In this document: positions 11,046 through 22,777 of the stretch, in pieces
How the letters are laid out: each line of letters starts with the position of its first letter
Position numbering within the stretch: the stretch's first letter is position 1
Origin: Sialis fuliginosa
Lineage: Eukaryota; Arthropoda; Insecta; Megaloptera; Sialidae
Length of the DNA: 64,000 nt
Assembly: GCA_961205875.1 (NCBI GenBank)
Contig: OY540815.1
Span: forward strand, 20,335,638 to 20,399,637
Direction: 5' to 3'
Program-made: the position numbers and the translations under genes
The notes under the pieces: generated by a model
What the model was told of the DNA's origin: nothing
The model's input: the letters and a program-made list of their open reading frames with translations, nothing else
The model's database searches: none

Positions 11046-11784
11046 GTTTGAGTTCAACTAGATAGGTACATAAGCGATTTTACAGAGGAATTTTATATTT
11101 TTTCTCGTTTGTTTATGAGGTTCCCGTATATAGTGTATAGATTTGTCTATGCCACTACTAATTTTTTTAAAGCAAATTGGTGCAACAAGGGCACAAGGAT
11201 CTGGTGGTCCCCTTGTAAAAGTAATAAATAAACAAAGAAACAAAGTACAAATTTTTATTCGTCAGCTAATAGTTTTTTTTCACTTTTGCTATCGGGTACT
11301 GTGGCGGCTGATCATACTCGCCCAGGGCACACAAAAAATACATCCCTGATTTTTACAGAAATATAATACATACAGTGTATAGGAACATCCTCAAAATTTA
11401 AAAACCACATAACATACAAGTATGAACGCAACCCAAGTATGTAACTACACCGAATGTGTACAATTTAAAAACATAACTAACTTACATAATGTTGCGGATA
11501 TCCTAATTAACAGTGTTATTTTCGTACAAGTTTTTTAACGGTGGTGGCAAAAAAATACATTTTTTTTGTTTGATAATTATATATGCACAGTGAGAGAGCC
11601 AATGTAATTAACATTTAAAACGTTTTATGGTGTTTTTTACTTCATATTTCATGATAATCAGTACATAATACATTTACTCGTGTTGAACATACTTTACATG
11701 TTATGTTTAATTTTTAATATTTTGAATGTCATCTATCATCATAAGGCAAGTTATATACCGAGTGATAAATAAAGAGTTTTTTCG
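11046..11784. other. Intervening sequence, possible hAT-type end
   Basis: Around 11299, CTGTGGCGGCTGATC and GCCCAGGGCACAC look like degraded hAT-type termini. No gene is supported. Confidence 0.3.
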
Positions 11785-11982
11785 GGTGGGGGGGGGGGTC
11801 ATAAAAATTTGGAACTATTAATTATATGGATTTTGGAAAAGTCTTAAAATGTTTGCTATATATTCGAATACTACACATTAAAAAAAAAAAAATTGGGAGG
11901 GGGCATAAAACTTGGGAACTATTAATTACATGAATTTTAGAAAATTCTTAAAATGTATGTGTAGTCGAATATTACACATTCA
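11785..11982. repeat. 104-bp direct duplication with an 11-G run
   Basis: Two diverged copies start at about 11788 and 11893 and share CATAAAA.TT.GGAACTATT, AAAATTCTTAAAATGT-like and CGAATA.TACACATT blocks. The first begins with 11 G (11788-11798), the second with a shorter G-rich tract after a long A run. Confidence 0.65.
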
Positions 11983-12048
11983 AAATTGAAGTTAATTCAA
12001 TTGAGCATTTTTTGGTTACAGCTCTTTAAAGTAAAATACATCAAAAAC

Positions 12049-12305
12049 CAGTGGTGAAGCGTGAAATTTTTAATAAGGTAAGTATATTTTATCAATCCTC
12101 CCCTCCTATTAACAAAAAAAAATTTTTTCGTTAAAAGTATGTTTATAGTATAGAAAATGACGTTCAACTGTCAAAATCTATATAATGACATTTATAATAC
12201 TTTAAAATCCGACAAAAAATTTTCGTCATAAATTGACATTTTTTAAAAGTATACCCCTTTGAATTTTTTTCGATTTTTCGCGAATTTTTTTTTCGAGTTT
12301 TAAGT
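12049..12305 (+). mobile_element. Palindromic transposon, internally deleted copy
   Basis: Starts CAGTGGTGAAGCGTGAAAT and carries the same leader as the elements at 5725 and 50995. It then jumps from GAAAATGACG straight to GTCAAAATCTATATAATGAC and ends after the AT-rich centre. Most of the left arm and all of the right arm are missing. Confidence 0.65.
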
Positions 12306-13109
12306 AAAAAAGTAATTTTCCCATGTTAATCAAATGGGAAAAAGACTCGGTTTGCGCCGTCCACAGGTTTGATCTATGAGTCTGACAGTTAATTTTTGAT
12401 CTAAAGCTAAAACATAGGCCAATGGGACCAAAAAAATAAAAATAAAATAAACACCCTAAATACATTTGCTCATCAGTGAATGCATTTAAAAACAATACAA
12501 ATTATTTTTATTAATTAATTTTAAGATTTTAAAACAATTTATATTTATGTTCCCTATCTCTTTCCTTGTCTAAGTTTCCGATTTTGTAAACTTGTAAACA
12601 ATTGAATTGATCTCGCAAATATGTAGTCTTGAGATACCGGTGGCTTTGATGCTAGGGTGATTTATAGCAACTATGAGACGTTCTATTTGTATCTACCCGG
12701 TAAACCAAAGGTATGTAGGTTCAAACATAATTTTATCTTGAGGTTGGGCCAGTATTTCAGCAGTAACAGATCTCAATAGCCTCAGTTTAAAAGTGGAGCA
12801 TTATTTAGTTGGAGCATAAAAGAGAGCATCGTTATTCCGACCACGTACACTGAGTTAAAACTTATTCGTGGCTTTGTTGTGCATGCAGTTTTATGTGGTT
12901 CATTAAAGCAGGAAAAATACTACCGGAAAACTTTAGCACGTAGGTTTTTTTTACATTATTGCGTATGTGATATTATATAATTTTAGAACATATATTTTAA
13001 ACTACGCGCCATTTTTTTTTATTATTAATTTTGTCTATTGAACTGTTAGTTCATTGACAGAGCTGTTTTATGTTCTGTTTTGATTTTATTTTGTTTTTTA
13101 TCGAAGAAA
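12306..13109. other. Intervening sequence, no supported gene
   Basis: 12620-12880 is less AT-rich than its surroundings and holds GTAGGTTCAAAC, a possible B box, but no A box at the right distance. No long open frame. Confidence 0.3.
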
Positions 13110-13530
13110 CGAAAAGCTTTGTGATCGTTTTAAAATTAAAATAAAAATATTCAAAATTTTAACTTGATCTTTCCGTTTCAGGTCAAGAAAAAACACTTTT
13201 TTGTTCCGTGTCTGTCTGTCAATCTGTCTGTTCCTTGGATCCTTGTGACACGCATAATTCATGAACCACTGAACCGATATTAATTAAACTTGGTTGGTTG
13301 GTTGGATCTGGCTTGAGGACGGTCCCATTTCAAAATCATGTGTAAATGGAAGGGGCGACATTCCAAAATATTTATTTTTCAATATATCTCAAGAACGACG
13401 AATTTTATAGAATATTTTTTGTAAAACATTCAATTTCCTATAATATAGGTCACCACAACGTTTGTTGTAAAATATTCCCTTACAAAGATTTATCTCAATT
13501 TGCTTTAAAAATCGTCATTTGTTTTTTTTA
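13110..13530 (+). repeat. GAAGCTTTGTGATCG repeat family, long copy
   Basis: Aligns with 39795-40270 over nearly the whole length: GTGTCTGTCTGTC, ATGAACCACTGAACCGATAT, TTGAGGACGG, TCCAAAATATTTATTT, CTCAAGAACGAC and TTTGTTGTAAAATAT in order. The tail AAGATTTATCTCAATTTGC matches the inverted copy at 46425-46710. Inverted relatives lie at 37600-37740 and 46425-46710. The consensus lacks terminal inverted repeats and a visible ORF. It may be a non-autonomous retroelement or Helitron-like fragment. Confidence 0.65.
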
Positions 13531-13794
13531 AATAGCTATTTACTTCGACATATAAAATGTAATTTTGAACTGATCAAAAAATTTATCTTGCGTAATAATT
13601 ATAAATTCAAATTAACGCTTACTGAAGAAACAGCCTATGTAGGAAAATAATGATTTTTTTAATAAAAAAAATGTACAGTTATTACAGCAACTACGCATCC
13701 TTGTTAAAATATATTCCCTTATATAACGCTAAAAAAATACTTAAAGGGCATTGTGCAAAAATTACTAAGACATTTGAAGAACTACTGGTTTTTC

Positions 13795-14095
13795 TTGTAT
13801 TTTGAGAATTCAAATAAATATTTCAGTACCTACATCTTTAATCAATTCGAGTAAAGCAAATACCCTTTCAACCAATTTAATTCTAAAACGTCTTGTGAAA
13901 ATGAATATCCAGTCAATACAACATAAGGTGTAAGAACAGGTACAGAAATAATCTTTGGCTAGCTGCGAGAAAGCCGTCTGTAAACTAATCCACCACAGCA
14001 TATCTTAATTGGAATTCGAAACACAGGACCTTGGGGCGTTATCACACAGCCAGCGTTAATGGGTACCAACTCTATCTAACCGCACTCATGTAGGG
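13795..14095 (-). mobile_element. tRNA-derived SINE
   Basis: On the minus strand from about 14095, GGTTAGATAGAGTTGGTACC is a near-consensus A box/D arm. An anticodon-like arm follows, then AAGGTCCTGTGTTTCGAATTC with a B box carrying one extra T. The ~220 bp body that follows down to about 13795 (GCTGTGGTGG, CTCGCAGCTAGCC) would be the SINE body. The 63-codon frame through it is incidental. Confidence 0.5.
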
Positions 14096-14211
14096 TGGGA
14101 CACATCAAACTTAAGGACTACACTCCAGTCGAATACCTACAACAATACAGACGTGTTTATATTATTAATTTTCAATATATTTCGGATTTGAATGAGTCGC
14201 TAAAATATACA

Positions 14212-14712
14212 TACAGGGATGAAGAGGAAAAGAGAAATTTTTTTCTTGAAAAAAGGGGAATTTTCTAACTCTTAAATAGGTTATCTATAGATGTATTTTA
14301 CGTTTTTGCGATATTATTTCTTAATATATTATATATAAAAAGCTTTTTTTTTTTTTTTTGGTCATTTTTCACCATTTCATCTATACATTTCTAATTGAAC
14401 TTTTTTTGGTCATTTTTCACCATTTCATATATACATTTCTAATTGAGCTTTTTTTGGTCATTTTTCACCATTTTATCTATACATTTCTAATTGAGCTCTT
14501 TTTTTGGTCATTTTTCACCATTTCATTTATACATTTCTAATTGAGCTTTTTTTGGTCATTTTTCACCATTTCATCTATACATTTCTAATTTTGAAGTAAT
14601 CCACAGCGAAATCAATCAAAAAAGAGGAAAAAGAGAACATTTTTTGAAAAAAGGGTACTTTAGGGCCGACTTCCCAAAAAAGAGGAAAAAGAGGAGCGCT
14701 AGCATTCCTGTA
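14212..14712. mobile_element. Composite TACAGG-ended element carrying a minisatellite
   Basis: Left boundary TACAGGGATG and right boundary CATTCCTGTA are inverted to each other. Just inside, GAGGAAAA.GAGAA..TTTTTT followed by TGAAAAAAGGG occurs at both sides, but as direct repeats. The 48-bp minisatellite at 14360-14591 fills the middle. Confidence 0.4.
14360..14591 (+). repeat. 48-bp minisatellite, about 5 copies
   Basis: Units start GGTCATTTTTCACCATTT at 14360, 14408, 14456, 14506 and 14554, giving spacings of 48, 48, 50 and 48 bp. Units are about 95% identical. Because 48 is a multiple of 3, the array reads as a repeating hydrophobic peptide (VIFHHFIYTFLIELFL), which is an artefact and not a membrane protein. 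Confidence 0.9.
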
Positions 14713-14776
14713 TCTAGAATTTGATAAAATGAAGGTATATCGTTATAAATTTTTATGTGTAAATATACCTACAAAC

Positions 14777-15068
14777 CAGGGCTTCGAACCGGAACTGAAC
14801 CGAAATAAAAATATCGGTTTTTACGGTTCAGTACTTGTTAAAATACGCGCGTTAACATGATCTTATTTCTCATTTCAATTCTCGTTCGGACTATCATACA
14901 AGTACCATTCTAAGTTATGGTAGAAATTTTTTTTTAATACAAATAATTTTTTTTTAATTAATCACAGCTGAATTTTTGCGGAACGTAAACCGGAACCGAA
15001 CCGAAATATAATTTTTTACTCGAACCGAAACGAAAACCGAAAAGAAAAAAATAATGGTTCGAGCCCTG
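14777..15068. mobile_element. hAT MITE with 8-bp target duplication
   Basis: A 292-bp element with ends CAGGGCTTCGAACCGGAAC and GGTTCGAGCCCTG, flanked by CTACAAAC on the left and CTATAAAC on the right, an 8-bp duplication with one change. End sequence and 8-bp target site are typical of hAT. GAACCG-type subrepeats fill both ends. No transposase sequence remains. Confidence 0.8.
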
Positions 15069-15152
15069 CTATAAACTTCGAAAAGTAAGTTTTTAGAAAA
15101 ATGTCAGTCCGTCTGACTGTCCATATTGAGAACGACCGTATTCAAAATAAAA

Positions 15153-15205
15153 CGGCCAATTGCGTGTTGGGCCGCACATGATAGGGTTCCATAGTCATTC
15201 TGGAG
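15153..15205 (+). repeat. CGGCCAA..GGGTTCC interspersed repeat start
   Basis: CGGCCAATTGCGTGTTGG, then GGGTTCCATAG, resembles the start of a very abundant repeat known from lepidopteran intergenic DNA. A second start is at about 61271. The downstream part is not clearly preserved. Confidence 0.45.
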
Positions 15206-16399
15206 CAATTATATACATTTTTAATTTATATTTGTTTATGTGCCTGTCTATACGAAAAACTAACCTGAAAAAAAACGATCCCACAGAAACATTGTTTGTT
15301 TCAAACATCGGTCTAATAAAAAATTGCTGCATGTCATTTTAATACAATTTTCAACTGATTTTTTCTGCTACTGAAGTATTTATACGTAAATATATTCGTC
15401 CGCTCGCGCTGTAAAAAAATGAGTGATGAGTTTTATTATTTCAATAGACTTTTTGTGTAATAGTAACTTTTAATAAATGTAAAAACAATACTTTTTTACC
15501 TGCCAAAGTCTAATTAAAATGGGTTTTATACACATATGCTTTTTGCAGTAAATATCATATAACGGTGTTTTTTATACATATATGTACATATATATAAAAC
15601 TCTATTTGAGTGCATACCTAAAAAAAATCGTAACCACAAAAGTAAGTATTTAACTTTCCAGGAAACTTTTGATTTTAAAAATTATTCATGTTCTAAATTC
15701 TCTTTTAAAACATTCGATAATTTTTAGCAAGATTTAAATATCTCGATTTAAAACATAGTAAATTTATATACGTTTTTTATGATTTGTCATTTTAATGTAG
15801 CTTCCGGTTCCACCGGAAGTATATTTTTTGACAACCAATATTTCTTTTCCTGAATATTAAAATAACATCTGGAGATTATATTCAAAATGAAGTGACGAAA
15901 ATTATTGAATAAATATATGTAGCATACGCATAACAAAATATATTTTATATATGGCCCCTTTTTGATGACCCCTGCTCAACATACATGCATGTTATAACAA
16001 ACGATTAATTTTTGTTATTAAAATGTTTTTGTGATATCTATAAATCAAACAAATTGCATAGAATACAGTTTTACTATACGTTTCTAGTTTTAATTCTAAT
16101 TTATTATAAGATCTATTTTGAAAAATAAAACTGTCCGAACATTTATCATAAATATACTAGATTTAGGATTTACATTTATCTTTTCACACAATACCCAATC
16201 GTAATTTATAGTCTATTTTAGCATAGAAATATTATTTTCAACCACATTTTTATCATCGTCAGTAACATCTATATTTCAACTGTATAGAGTTAATGATATA
16301 TTTTTTCCTATTATTTTCGTTCAGTATAGAAACAATTCCAATAAGTGTTTCAATTTTGTCTTTTTACTTTCTTATACCTAGGTATATAAAATATACATA
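15206..16399. other. AT-rich stretch, no gene seen
   Basis: The right edge (16361-16396) carries TTTTTACTTTCTTATACC, the end of the TATAAGAAAGT family seen at 55 and 58-60 kb, directly before the MITE at 16400. No gene. Confidence 0.35.
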
Positions 16400-16918
16400 A
16401 GTACCTAATAATGGCACCAATCTTGGATATGACCCCAGTAATGGCTATTTTTTAATTAAATGTACTGAATTAGAAATATTTGTTGATATTTGATTACTAC
16501 CATTTCTATATAATACATTTAACTGTCTTACAGCGTGATTTGATGACAATCGGTCAATAAGTGTCAAAATGGTGAACACTTAAACTAATAATTAGTATAA
16601 TTTATTTATTAATTATTATATTATCATAGCAACTATTTTACATTGTTTCTAATCTGACGATTCTGTCTTTTATATCTTTCGTGTCGTAATACTTATCATT
16701 TTGTAATCATTAACTAGTGTGCTCATTACTGGTTTTACTTTATCCATTACTAGAAAAAAAACATAAATAAAATAAAAGGCTATAATTTAAAAAACAAACT
16801 ATATTTGCAGACTTTGGTAATTAATTGATAAAATAAAGATAAAAGTAACATGAGTTCATGAGAATTACAAAAACAGTAAACCTTGCTCTTATAACGGCCT
16901 TAACTGGTGCCAGTACCT
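16400..16918 (+). mobile_element. TA-MITE (TGGCACC family), copy A
   Basis: Complete copy flanked by TA on both sides. Family ends are AGGTACTGGCACCAGT and its inverse; the left end here is mutated (AGTACCTAATAATGGCACC). The internal order matches the copies at 23809 and 55734: CCCCAGTAATGG, GAAATATTTGTTGATATT, CAGCGTGATTTGATGACAAT, TTTATATCTTTCGTGTCG, CTGGTTTTACTTTATCC. There is no ORF. TA target sites suggest mobilisation by a Tc1/mariner-type transposase. Confidence 0.85.
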
Positions 16919-17763
16919 TATAGTAAGGTGTTGATTCCTTCGTTATGTCCACTCACTTCCTTCTAGTGCCTGGTCTTTCATACAAGAACTAGTTAGTTGA
17001 TTTAATAGTAGGAAAATGTCATCATCGTATCAGCAACATAGTATAATATTATATACCTACATATATATATAACATAATCAATACAAACGATATATCTATC
17101 AATCAACGCTAAATGACGTAAGAACTAATGAATAGCGCTATACAAACATTTATTTAATCAACATGCTAATCCTAACTCGCCGTTTTGCCGTTCAAATTAT
17201 TAGATTTTGTTTGTACAGTATAAATGCAATCTCAAATTATATTTGACTATGTTAACAGAATGTATATAGATATACTTAATATAAGTAACATAGAATATGT
17301 TTATAATTTCATTAACACTGACATTTTTCATGCGATTTCGATATATGTTTACAGCTTTTTCATTTTATTAAGAAAATATATAACGAATTTTTAAATTATT
17401 TCTAAATATCTCCACCACACAAATCTGCTATGATCGAGCCATATAAATTCTAGTTTTTTCTTTAGCTAGAACTTTTATTTTGAAATATACTGTAAGTCAC
17501 AAGAAAGGCAAAAATATTAAGATATTATTTTTTTCGTTATGTATAGACTTGACATAATTTACTTTCATAATTTAGCCTTTCATCTTCAATAAGGTTTCAT
17601 TGTCCACCTTCCACTTAAATTCTGATGTCAATGCGGTAGATGTGCGTCAAGCAATTAAGGTAAATTACGTACCCTTTGCATGTGGCTACACATTACCGAA
17701 AATTAGAAGTGGCAGTTTGAAGTTTGATTTGTATCACGGCATATATAATCACTAAAGAGTGTT
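16919..17763. other. AT-rich stretch, no gene seen
   Basis: No supported feature. Confidence 0.4.
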
Positions 17764-18574
17764 AAAGGGTACATTCACACAGGCTACTAGGTACTTTAGA
17801 ATTAATAGTTCAAAAGCCAAACTTACTGTACCTATAAAGTTATATTGCTTTGTTTATAAAATAAACTATACAGGGTGTCTAACTTTTCATTGTTCATCTT
17901 AAAGCTGCTAAAATAATGAAATTACAAAAAAAGTTAATTTAGAAACTTGTCAAAAAAAGATTTTTTCTTTAGCCTACCTGTTTTCCGGAGAAAAAAAACT
18001 TTGTTTTCTTAAACACAACACCCTGTAATTTTTTACGGTATTATAAACGAGCTAACAAAATTTGTAGATAGGAAGCCACTTTAAAATCCGTGTAGAACAC
18101 CATTATATCGGCTATTAAAGATGGCCTCCACCGGTGTTCTAAAATTAACTTTATCTCAGCTCCTAGTCAACCGATTTCAATTTTCATTTGTTTTTTAGTT
18201 TTAGTTCTTATTGAGAAGATTATTTTTTGTTATTATTCATTTTTTTCTAAATCTTAAGGGTTTCCCACAACTTTCGAAAATCTTAAAATTTTACTTTTCT
18301 CACGAATTTAATTGTTATATAACTTTTTTATCATGCCCAATATCTTTTTTTTTAATGAACAACTTATTTCGAAATCGCAAGGCAAGCTAAAAAAACTAAT
18401 TTTGGATCATTCCATGTCAAATTTACCTGTATTAATTACTCGATTTTTTTTATATACATATCGTATTATAGCTTAAATCTAATTAAATATTTTATTAATT
18501 TATTAATTAGATGCTTAGTAGATGTGAAGTTTGACATTTAGCGAATAAATACTGCCCGTGTAAATGAGCCTAAA
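17764..18574. mobile_element. Possible TIR element, ends AAAGGGTACATTCACAC / inverse
   Basis: Left AAAGGGTACATTCACACAGG and right, inverted, TTTAGGCTCATTTACACGGG match at most positions. The segment between includes a smaller TACAGGGTGT element (17869-18027). No clear target duplication is seen, so the pairing may be accidental. Confidence 0.35.
17869..18027. mobile_element. Small TACAGGGTGT-ended element
   Basis: Ten-base perfect inverted ends TACAGGGTGT and ACACCCTGTA, 159 bp apart. Similar 'tacagggtg' starts occur at 1732 and 40678. It may be a miniature element or the left part of a longer one. Confidence 0.45.
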
Positions 18575-20288
18575 GCGATTAATTATACACAAATGACAAA
18601 TTGTTGCAGCCGGGGTGCCGACCAACAGATTTATTGTTTCATATAAAATTTTTAATAGCGTGTTTGGTCGTAAACGTACCGTTGTACGATAATCATTGTC
18701 ATCAACTAAATTATTAGTTTCATGAATGTGAATTTGTCTCATAATTACTACAGAAAAAAAACTGCAGAAGAGTGTATCGATTTCACTATGGGGTCACTTT
18801 GAAACCCATTTTTTATTGACAGTGAATGAAGCTAGTGGTTTTCTAGTATTAATTATACCATCCACTCTTAACAATCAAGTACTGGCGCACGGTACTCTGG
18901 CCTCGGGAGTTTTATTATGACTATAACTTTGTGTAGAAAGAGGGGGGGTACATGGTTACTAATTAGATTCCTTTCTAAAATTATGTTTAGTGTATGCTGA
19001 TTGTATTCAGCTGTCGTTAGTGTTACATATTATGTTGAAAATTAATAGTTTGGTTAATTAATCCCGGTATTATTGTAATAATTGATTTAAATGTTTATGC
19101 TTTTTGCATTGTCAGATTGTGTGTGTTAATTGTTTATTTATTTATTTTTTACTGATATTTTATTTGACAATTAGTGTACAAACATTATAATTAATAGCAG
19201 CTTATGTTTTCTTATATATTATGTATTATTTTATTATCAGGCTTTATAATTGCATATAACTAATTTAATTGGTTAATAAATATATTAATATATGTATAAT
19301 AAAAATTCACCCCTCTTAAACGCAGGGGTATATAAGTGGTAGACTGTTTTATTATTGTTTCTAATGGTTTAAAGAAAATTTTTGTATAAGTGAGGTTGAT
19401 CGACGAACAAATTGTTTAATTTTTGGTAGGTATATCAAAAATTTACAAATTATTACGCAGAGACATACATTTCTGCAAACTGCATTAATATTAATGTAAT
19501 ATTAACGAACAAATTGCAGAAGCGAACAAAATGGTATAGGACAGTTTTTTATAACATTTTTAATTAACTGTTAATTGAAAACGCAGAGATTCCGTAATTG
19601 CTGAAATGGTATTTCATATTTTTTATTGTTAGATCTTTTTTTGAACTTCTGATGAACAATATTATATTTTATGTTACCTTACAATAAGAAAACTAACTGC
19701 GTTCAAATAGGTTCATCTTTAAAAAGAATCAAATTATATTGCGATAACTTGTTAAGAATGTAATATAAAAAAAATCATAACTTTGATGCGATCTCTCCTA
19801 TTCCATTTAAAAAAATTACATTCCCCCCTCCTACCCCTACTAGTCTACTACTTAATTTGTTTACGTAGAAAGGCCAATTCGATGTAATAAAATTGAAATC
19901 AATACTTCGGAGGAAATAGCATATATATCGGACTTAATTTTGCCCACTCTGTATATCACCGATTTTTATTTATACTCATAAATCCAGTTTTCTTAATTAT
20001 CCGAAATCAAATAAAGTATAACATTAAAAATGCAGTTTGTTTTAAGTAAAGCTGATGATAAAATCAAATGAATTAATTATACGCTAAAACATTAATCAAT
20101 TATGCAAAAAGCGAAATATTAATTTACTAATGCGTTATGCAAATTATAAATGAAACTTAATAACAGTTCGCCAAAATAACATTATAAAGATTTCATTGGA
20201 ACATGAAATACTGCCCGCAGATTACATTTATAAATAGTAATGGATTAGTAATATTAGGTATTTTATGCGAATATCAGATCGAACAGTA
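18575..20288. other. AT-rich stretch, no gene seen
   Basis: 18515-18742 holds a 75-codon minus-strand frame without matching composition or recognisable motifs, overlapping the possible TIR at 18574. The rest shows no feature. Confidence 0.35.
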
Positions 20289-20764
20289 AGGTACTGGCAT
20301 AAAAAATAAAGTACTTGCTATAAGAACAAGGTTTACTGTTTTTGTGATTGACGGAGTTCTTTTTTGAAATTTTCATGAACTCATGTTACTAATAAAACAA
20401 GTAACTTTATTTAATCAATTTTATTACCAAAGTCTGCAAATATAGTTTGTTTTTTAAATTAAAACCTTTTATTTTGTTTATGTTTTTCTCCAGTAATGGA
20501 TAAAGTAATACCAGTAATGGACACGCAGTGATGGACACTTGCAAAATGATTACTACGACACAAAAGATATAAAAGAAAGAATCATCAAATTTGAAACAAT
20601 GTAAAGCAGTTACTATGATAATATAATAATTAATAAATAAATTATACTAATAATTAGTTTAAATGTTCACGCTGTAAGACAGTATATACATAGATTAATA
20701 TTCAGTACATTTAATTAAAAAATAGCCATTACTGGGTTCATATCCAAGACTGACACCAGTACCT
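20289..20764 (-). mobile_element. TA-MITE (TGGCACC family), copy B
   Basis: Reverse-orientation copy flanked by TA. It starts AGGTACTGGCAT and ends ACTGACACCAGTACCT. Near the left end the usual ACCAGTTATGGCCGCT is replaced by an AT-rich string containing a second GTACTTG. Confidence 0.85.
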
Positions 20765-20768
20765 TATT

Positions 20769-20889
20769 TGATAACGGAATCCCGGCCTATCTCCCCAATA
20801 TTAAGATACCGGTATTGGTGTAAAAAATACCGATATTTCGAAATTTATAAAACATTCGGAGATATTTGAAAAAAAAGATCCCGTTATCA
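20769..20889. mobile_element. 121-bp TGATAACGG inverted-repeat element
   Basis: TGATAACGGAATCCC and GATCCCGTTATCA are inverted ends around a core rich in ACCGGTATT / AATACCGATATT. It lies directly after the MITE at 20764. Small non-autonomous DNA transposon of unknown superfamily. Confidence 0.45.
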
Positions 20890-21845
20890 GTGTAAAGTTT
20901 TATTTTATTTTACTGAGCCATAAACTCCAGAAATTACCATTTTTTATTTTCGGTTGTTCTTGTCCTTTGGACTCTATTAGACAATATTTAAACGGAATAT
21001 GTATTACTGATGGAAAGGTACTATGGGCTTCAATTCAACTGCAATTCTAAAAGTCTGAATCGCTTAATAAGTTTCAAAATATCTGCCTTTGTTTGGTACA
21101 TGGATAAATGATTTAAATATTATAATAATCAAATAAGAAGAGCCTACTATGTTTTTGATAAACGAGTTTGAATAAAAACTGGTCGACCACTTCTGCATGC
21201 GACTCTACCTACTGAATTTATAAAAGAGAAAGTTAAATTAATTGCACTCATATGTTATACATATGTAGTTGAACACACATGTATGTACTCGTAGATATGT
21301 TGAGAATTTTGTAGAACAGTTGAATAGTAAACATATAAACTGCACAATAACGCATTCTCTATGTAATACTACACGAACTGTATTTATTTTGTTTGTTTTG
21401 CATACTTTACGAACAAAGTAGCATATTTATCAAACTACTTTGTATGTTGGAATGTAAAACAAAATACCTATTCCATCTGTTGTAACACACATTTAAATAT
21501 AAGCATCTGTAAAAAAGACATACGAATCGTAATTTACGAAAGTGGTTGAGTCCATTTTTGAAAAAAAAAAGTTAATATGGTCACCATAATACTTTTTTAC
21601 ACATAATTATACATAAACCTAGAAAATCTAGAAAACAGCGGTTTTTATTTTTTCCGAAATCAAACAATTTTGGCTCACAATTCATAATTAAAGAAATTTG
21701 GAATCTATTTATTAATAATTTAATTTATTTTATTTGAGAGTTATATACCTATAATATTTTACTGCCATACATAGATTAATTTAAAACTTGGGTTTTCAAA
21801 AAAATTTAATTGCAAATTGTTTATCAAATTAATCGTTGATAATTG
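20890..21845. other. AT-rich stretch, no gene seen
   Basis: No supported feature; a short palindrome (AATATGGTCACCATAATA-like) lies near 21575. Confidence 0.4.
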
Positions 21846-22434
21846 GACTGTATTGTATCAACCCACAAAAATATCAATTTTTAATTTGTTCAAAATAAAA
21901 AAATAGCTCATGGCTATAAATTTTTTATTTAAATTACAATTTAACAAAAAAAAAACATTATGCAAAATACATCTCGATTTGATTGAAGATAGAATGTTTA
22001 TATTTTTCAGATTTAATTGGAAGATGTTTCTAAATAAAGATAATCGATGAGTGCATTATAATATACTAATATAAAAAATATACTTACAACAATTAATTAT
22101 TTATTTAATGAATATCCCTATAATCCTGAGTCCATCTAATTATTCCTGTATCAACATCAAGTTTCTATATTAATGAGTTATTAATGTATATACTTTCTGA
22201 ACTTATAATGCCGTATTCAAATAAGATTATTATACTACTAGCAGTTTAGTAATTAGTCGATATTTTCTATCCAAACGGCGGATATTAGAGACTTTAGTAA
22301 GATTAAACAAGCTTTATTAAGACAGATAATACGTTAGCTATTAGGATATGTGGCTAATTAGAGATTTAGTTATTTGTCTTTATAAAATGTTCGGACTTAA
22401 ATTGGACACTGTTATACACTAATGTATCAACCCA
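21846..22434. mobile_element. Relics of the GGACACTGTTAT MITE
   Basis: GGACTGTATTGTATCAACCC at about 21845 and GGACACTGTTATACACTAAT with GTATCAACCC at 22404 match the left end of the intact element at 36086. The stretch near 21980-22030 (TTTTTCAGATTTAATTGGAAG) matches the inverse of that element's interior. These are two degraded or rearranged copies. Confidence 0.5.
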
Positions 22435-22487
22435 AACAATTTATTAATTAATCAATTAATTTTATTATATTATATTTAAATTATTAC

Positions 22488-22777
22488 TAGAGATTGGAAA
22501 AATAGTTTTTCAACTATTGCGTAAAAATGCATTTATTGTAATTTTTATTACATATCTCCACCGTTTTCAGAAAACTGGTTTGATTGAACACAATTTGAAA
22601 TCAACTATTTGCAACTACCTTTCCAACTATTTTTTAACTATTTGCGACACTTTTTACTGCTTCGTTTGCACTAATTATTATTAAATCGTAAAAAAAAACT
22701 ATTTACCAACTATTTTCCGAAAAAAAATTCAACTAGTAACTATTTCATTGAAAATAACAACTACTTTCCAAACTCTA
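22488..22777. mobile_element. hAT MITE with perfect 8-bp target duplication
   Basis: A 290-bp element with ends TAGAGATTGGAAA and TTTCCAAACTCTA, flanked on both sides by ATTATTAC, an exact 8-bp duplication. The interior is filled with CAACTATT / AACTAGT-like subrepeats. The 8-bp site indicates a hAT-type source; no transposase remains. Confidence 0.85.

Noticed and set aside
14012..14095. Functional tRNA gene
   Set aside because: The T arm has an extra base and the acceptor stem does not pair; treated as a SINE head.
14358..14540. Hydrophobic repeat protein
   Set aside because: It is a translation of the 48-bp minisatellite.
18515..18742. 75-codon minus ORF as a gene
   Set aside because: Although its first half looks fairly balanced in composition, it overlaps a possible transposon terminus and lacks recognisable motifs or splice sites.
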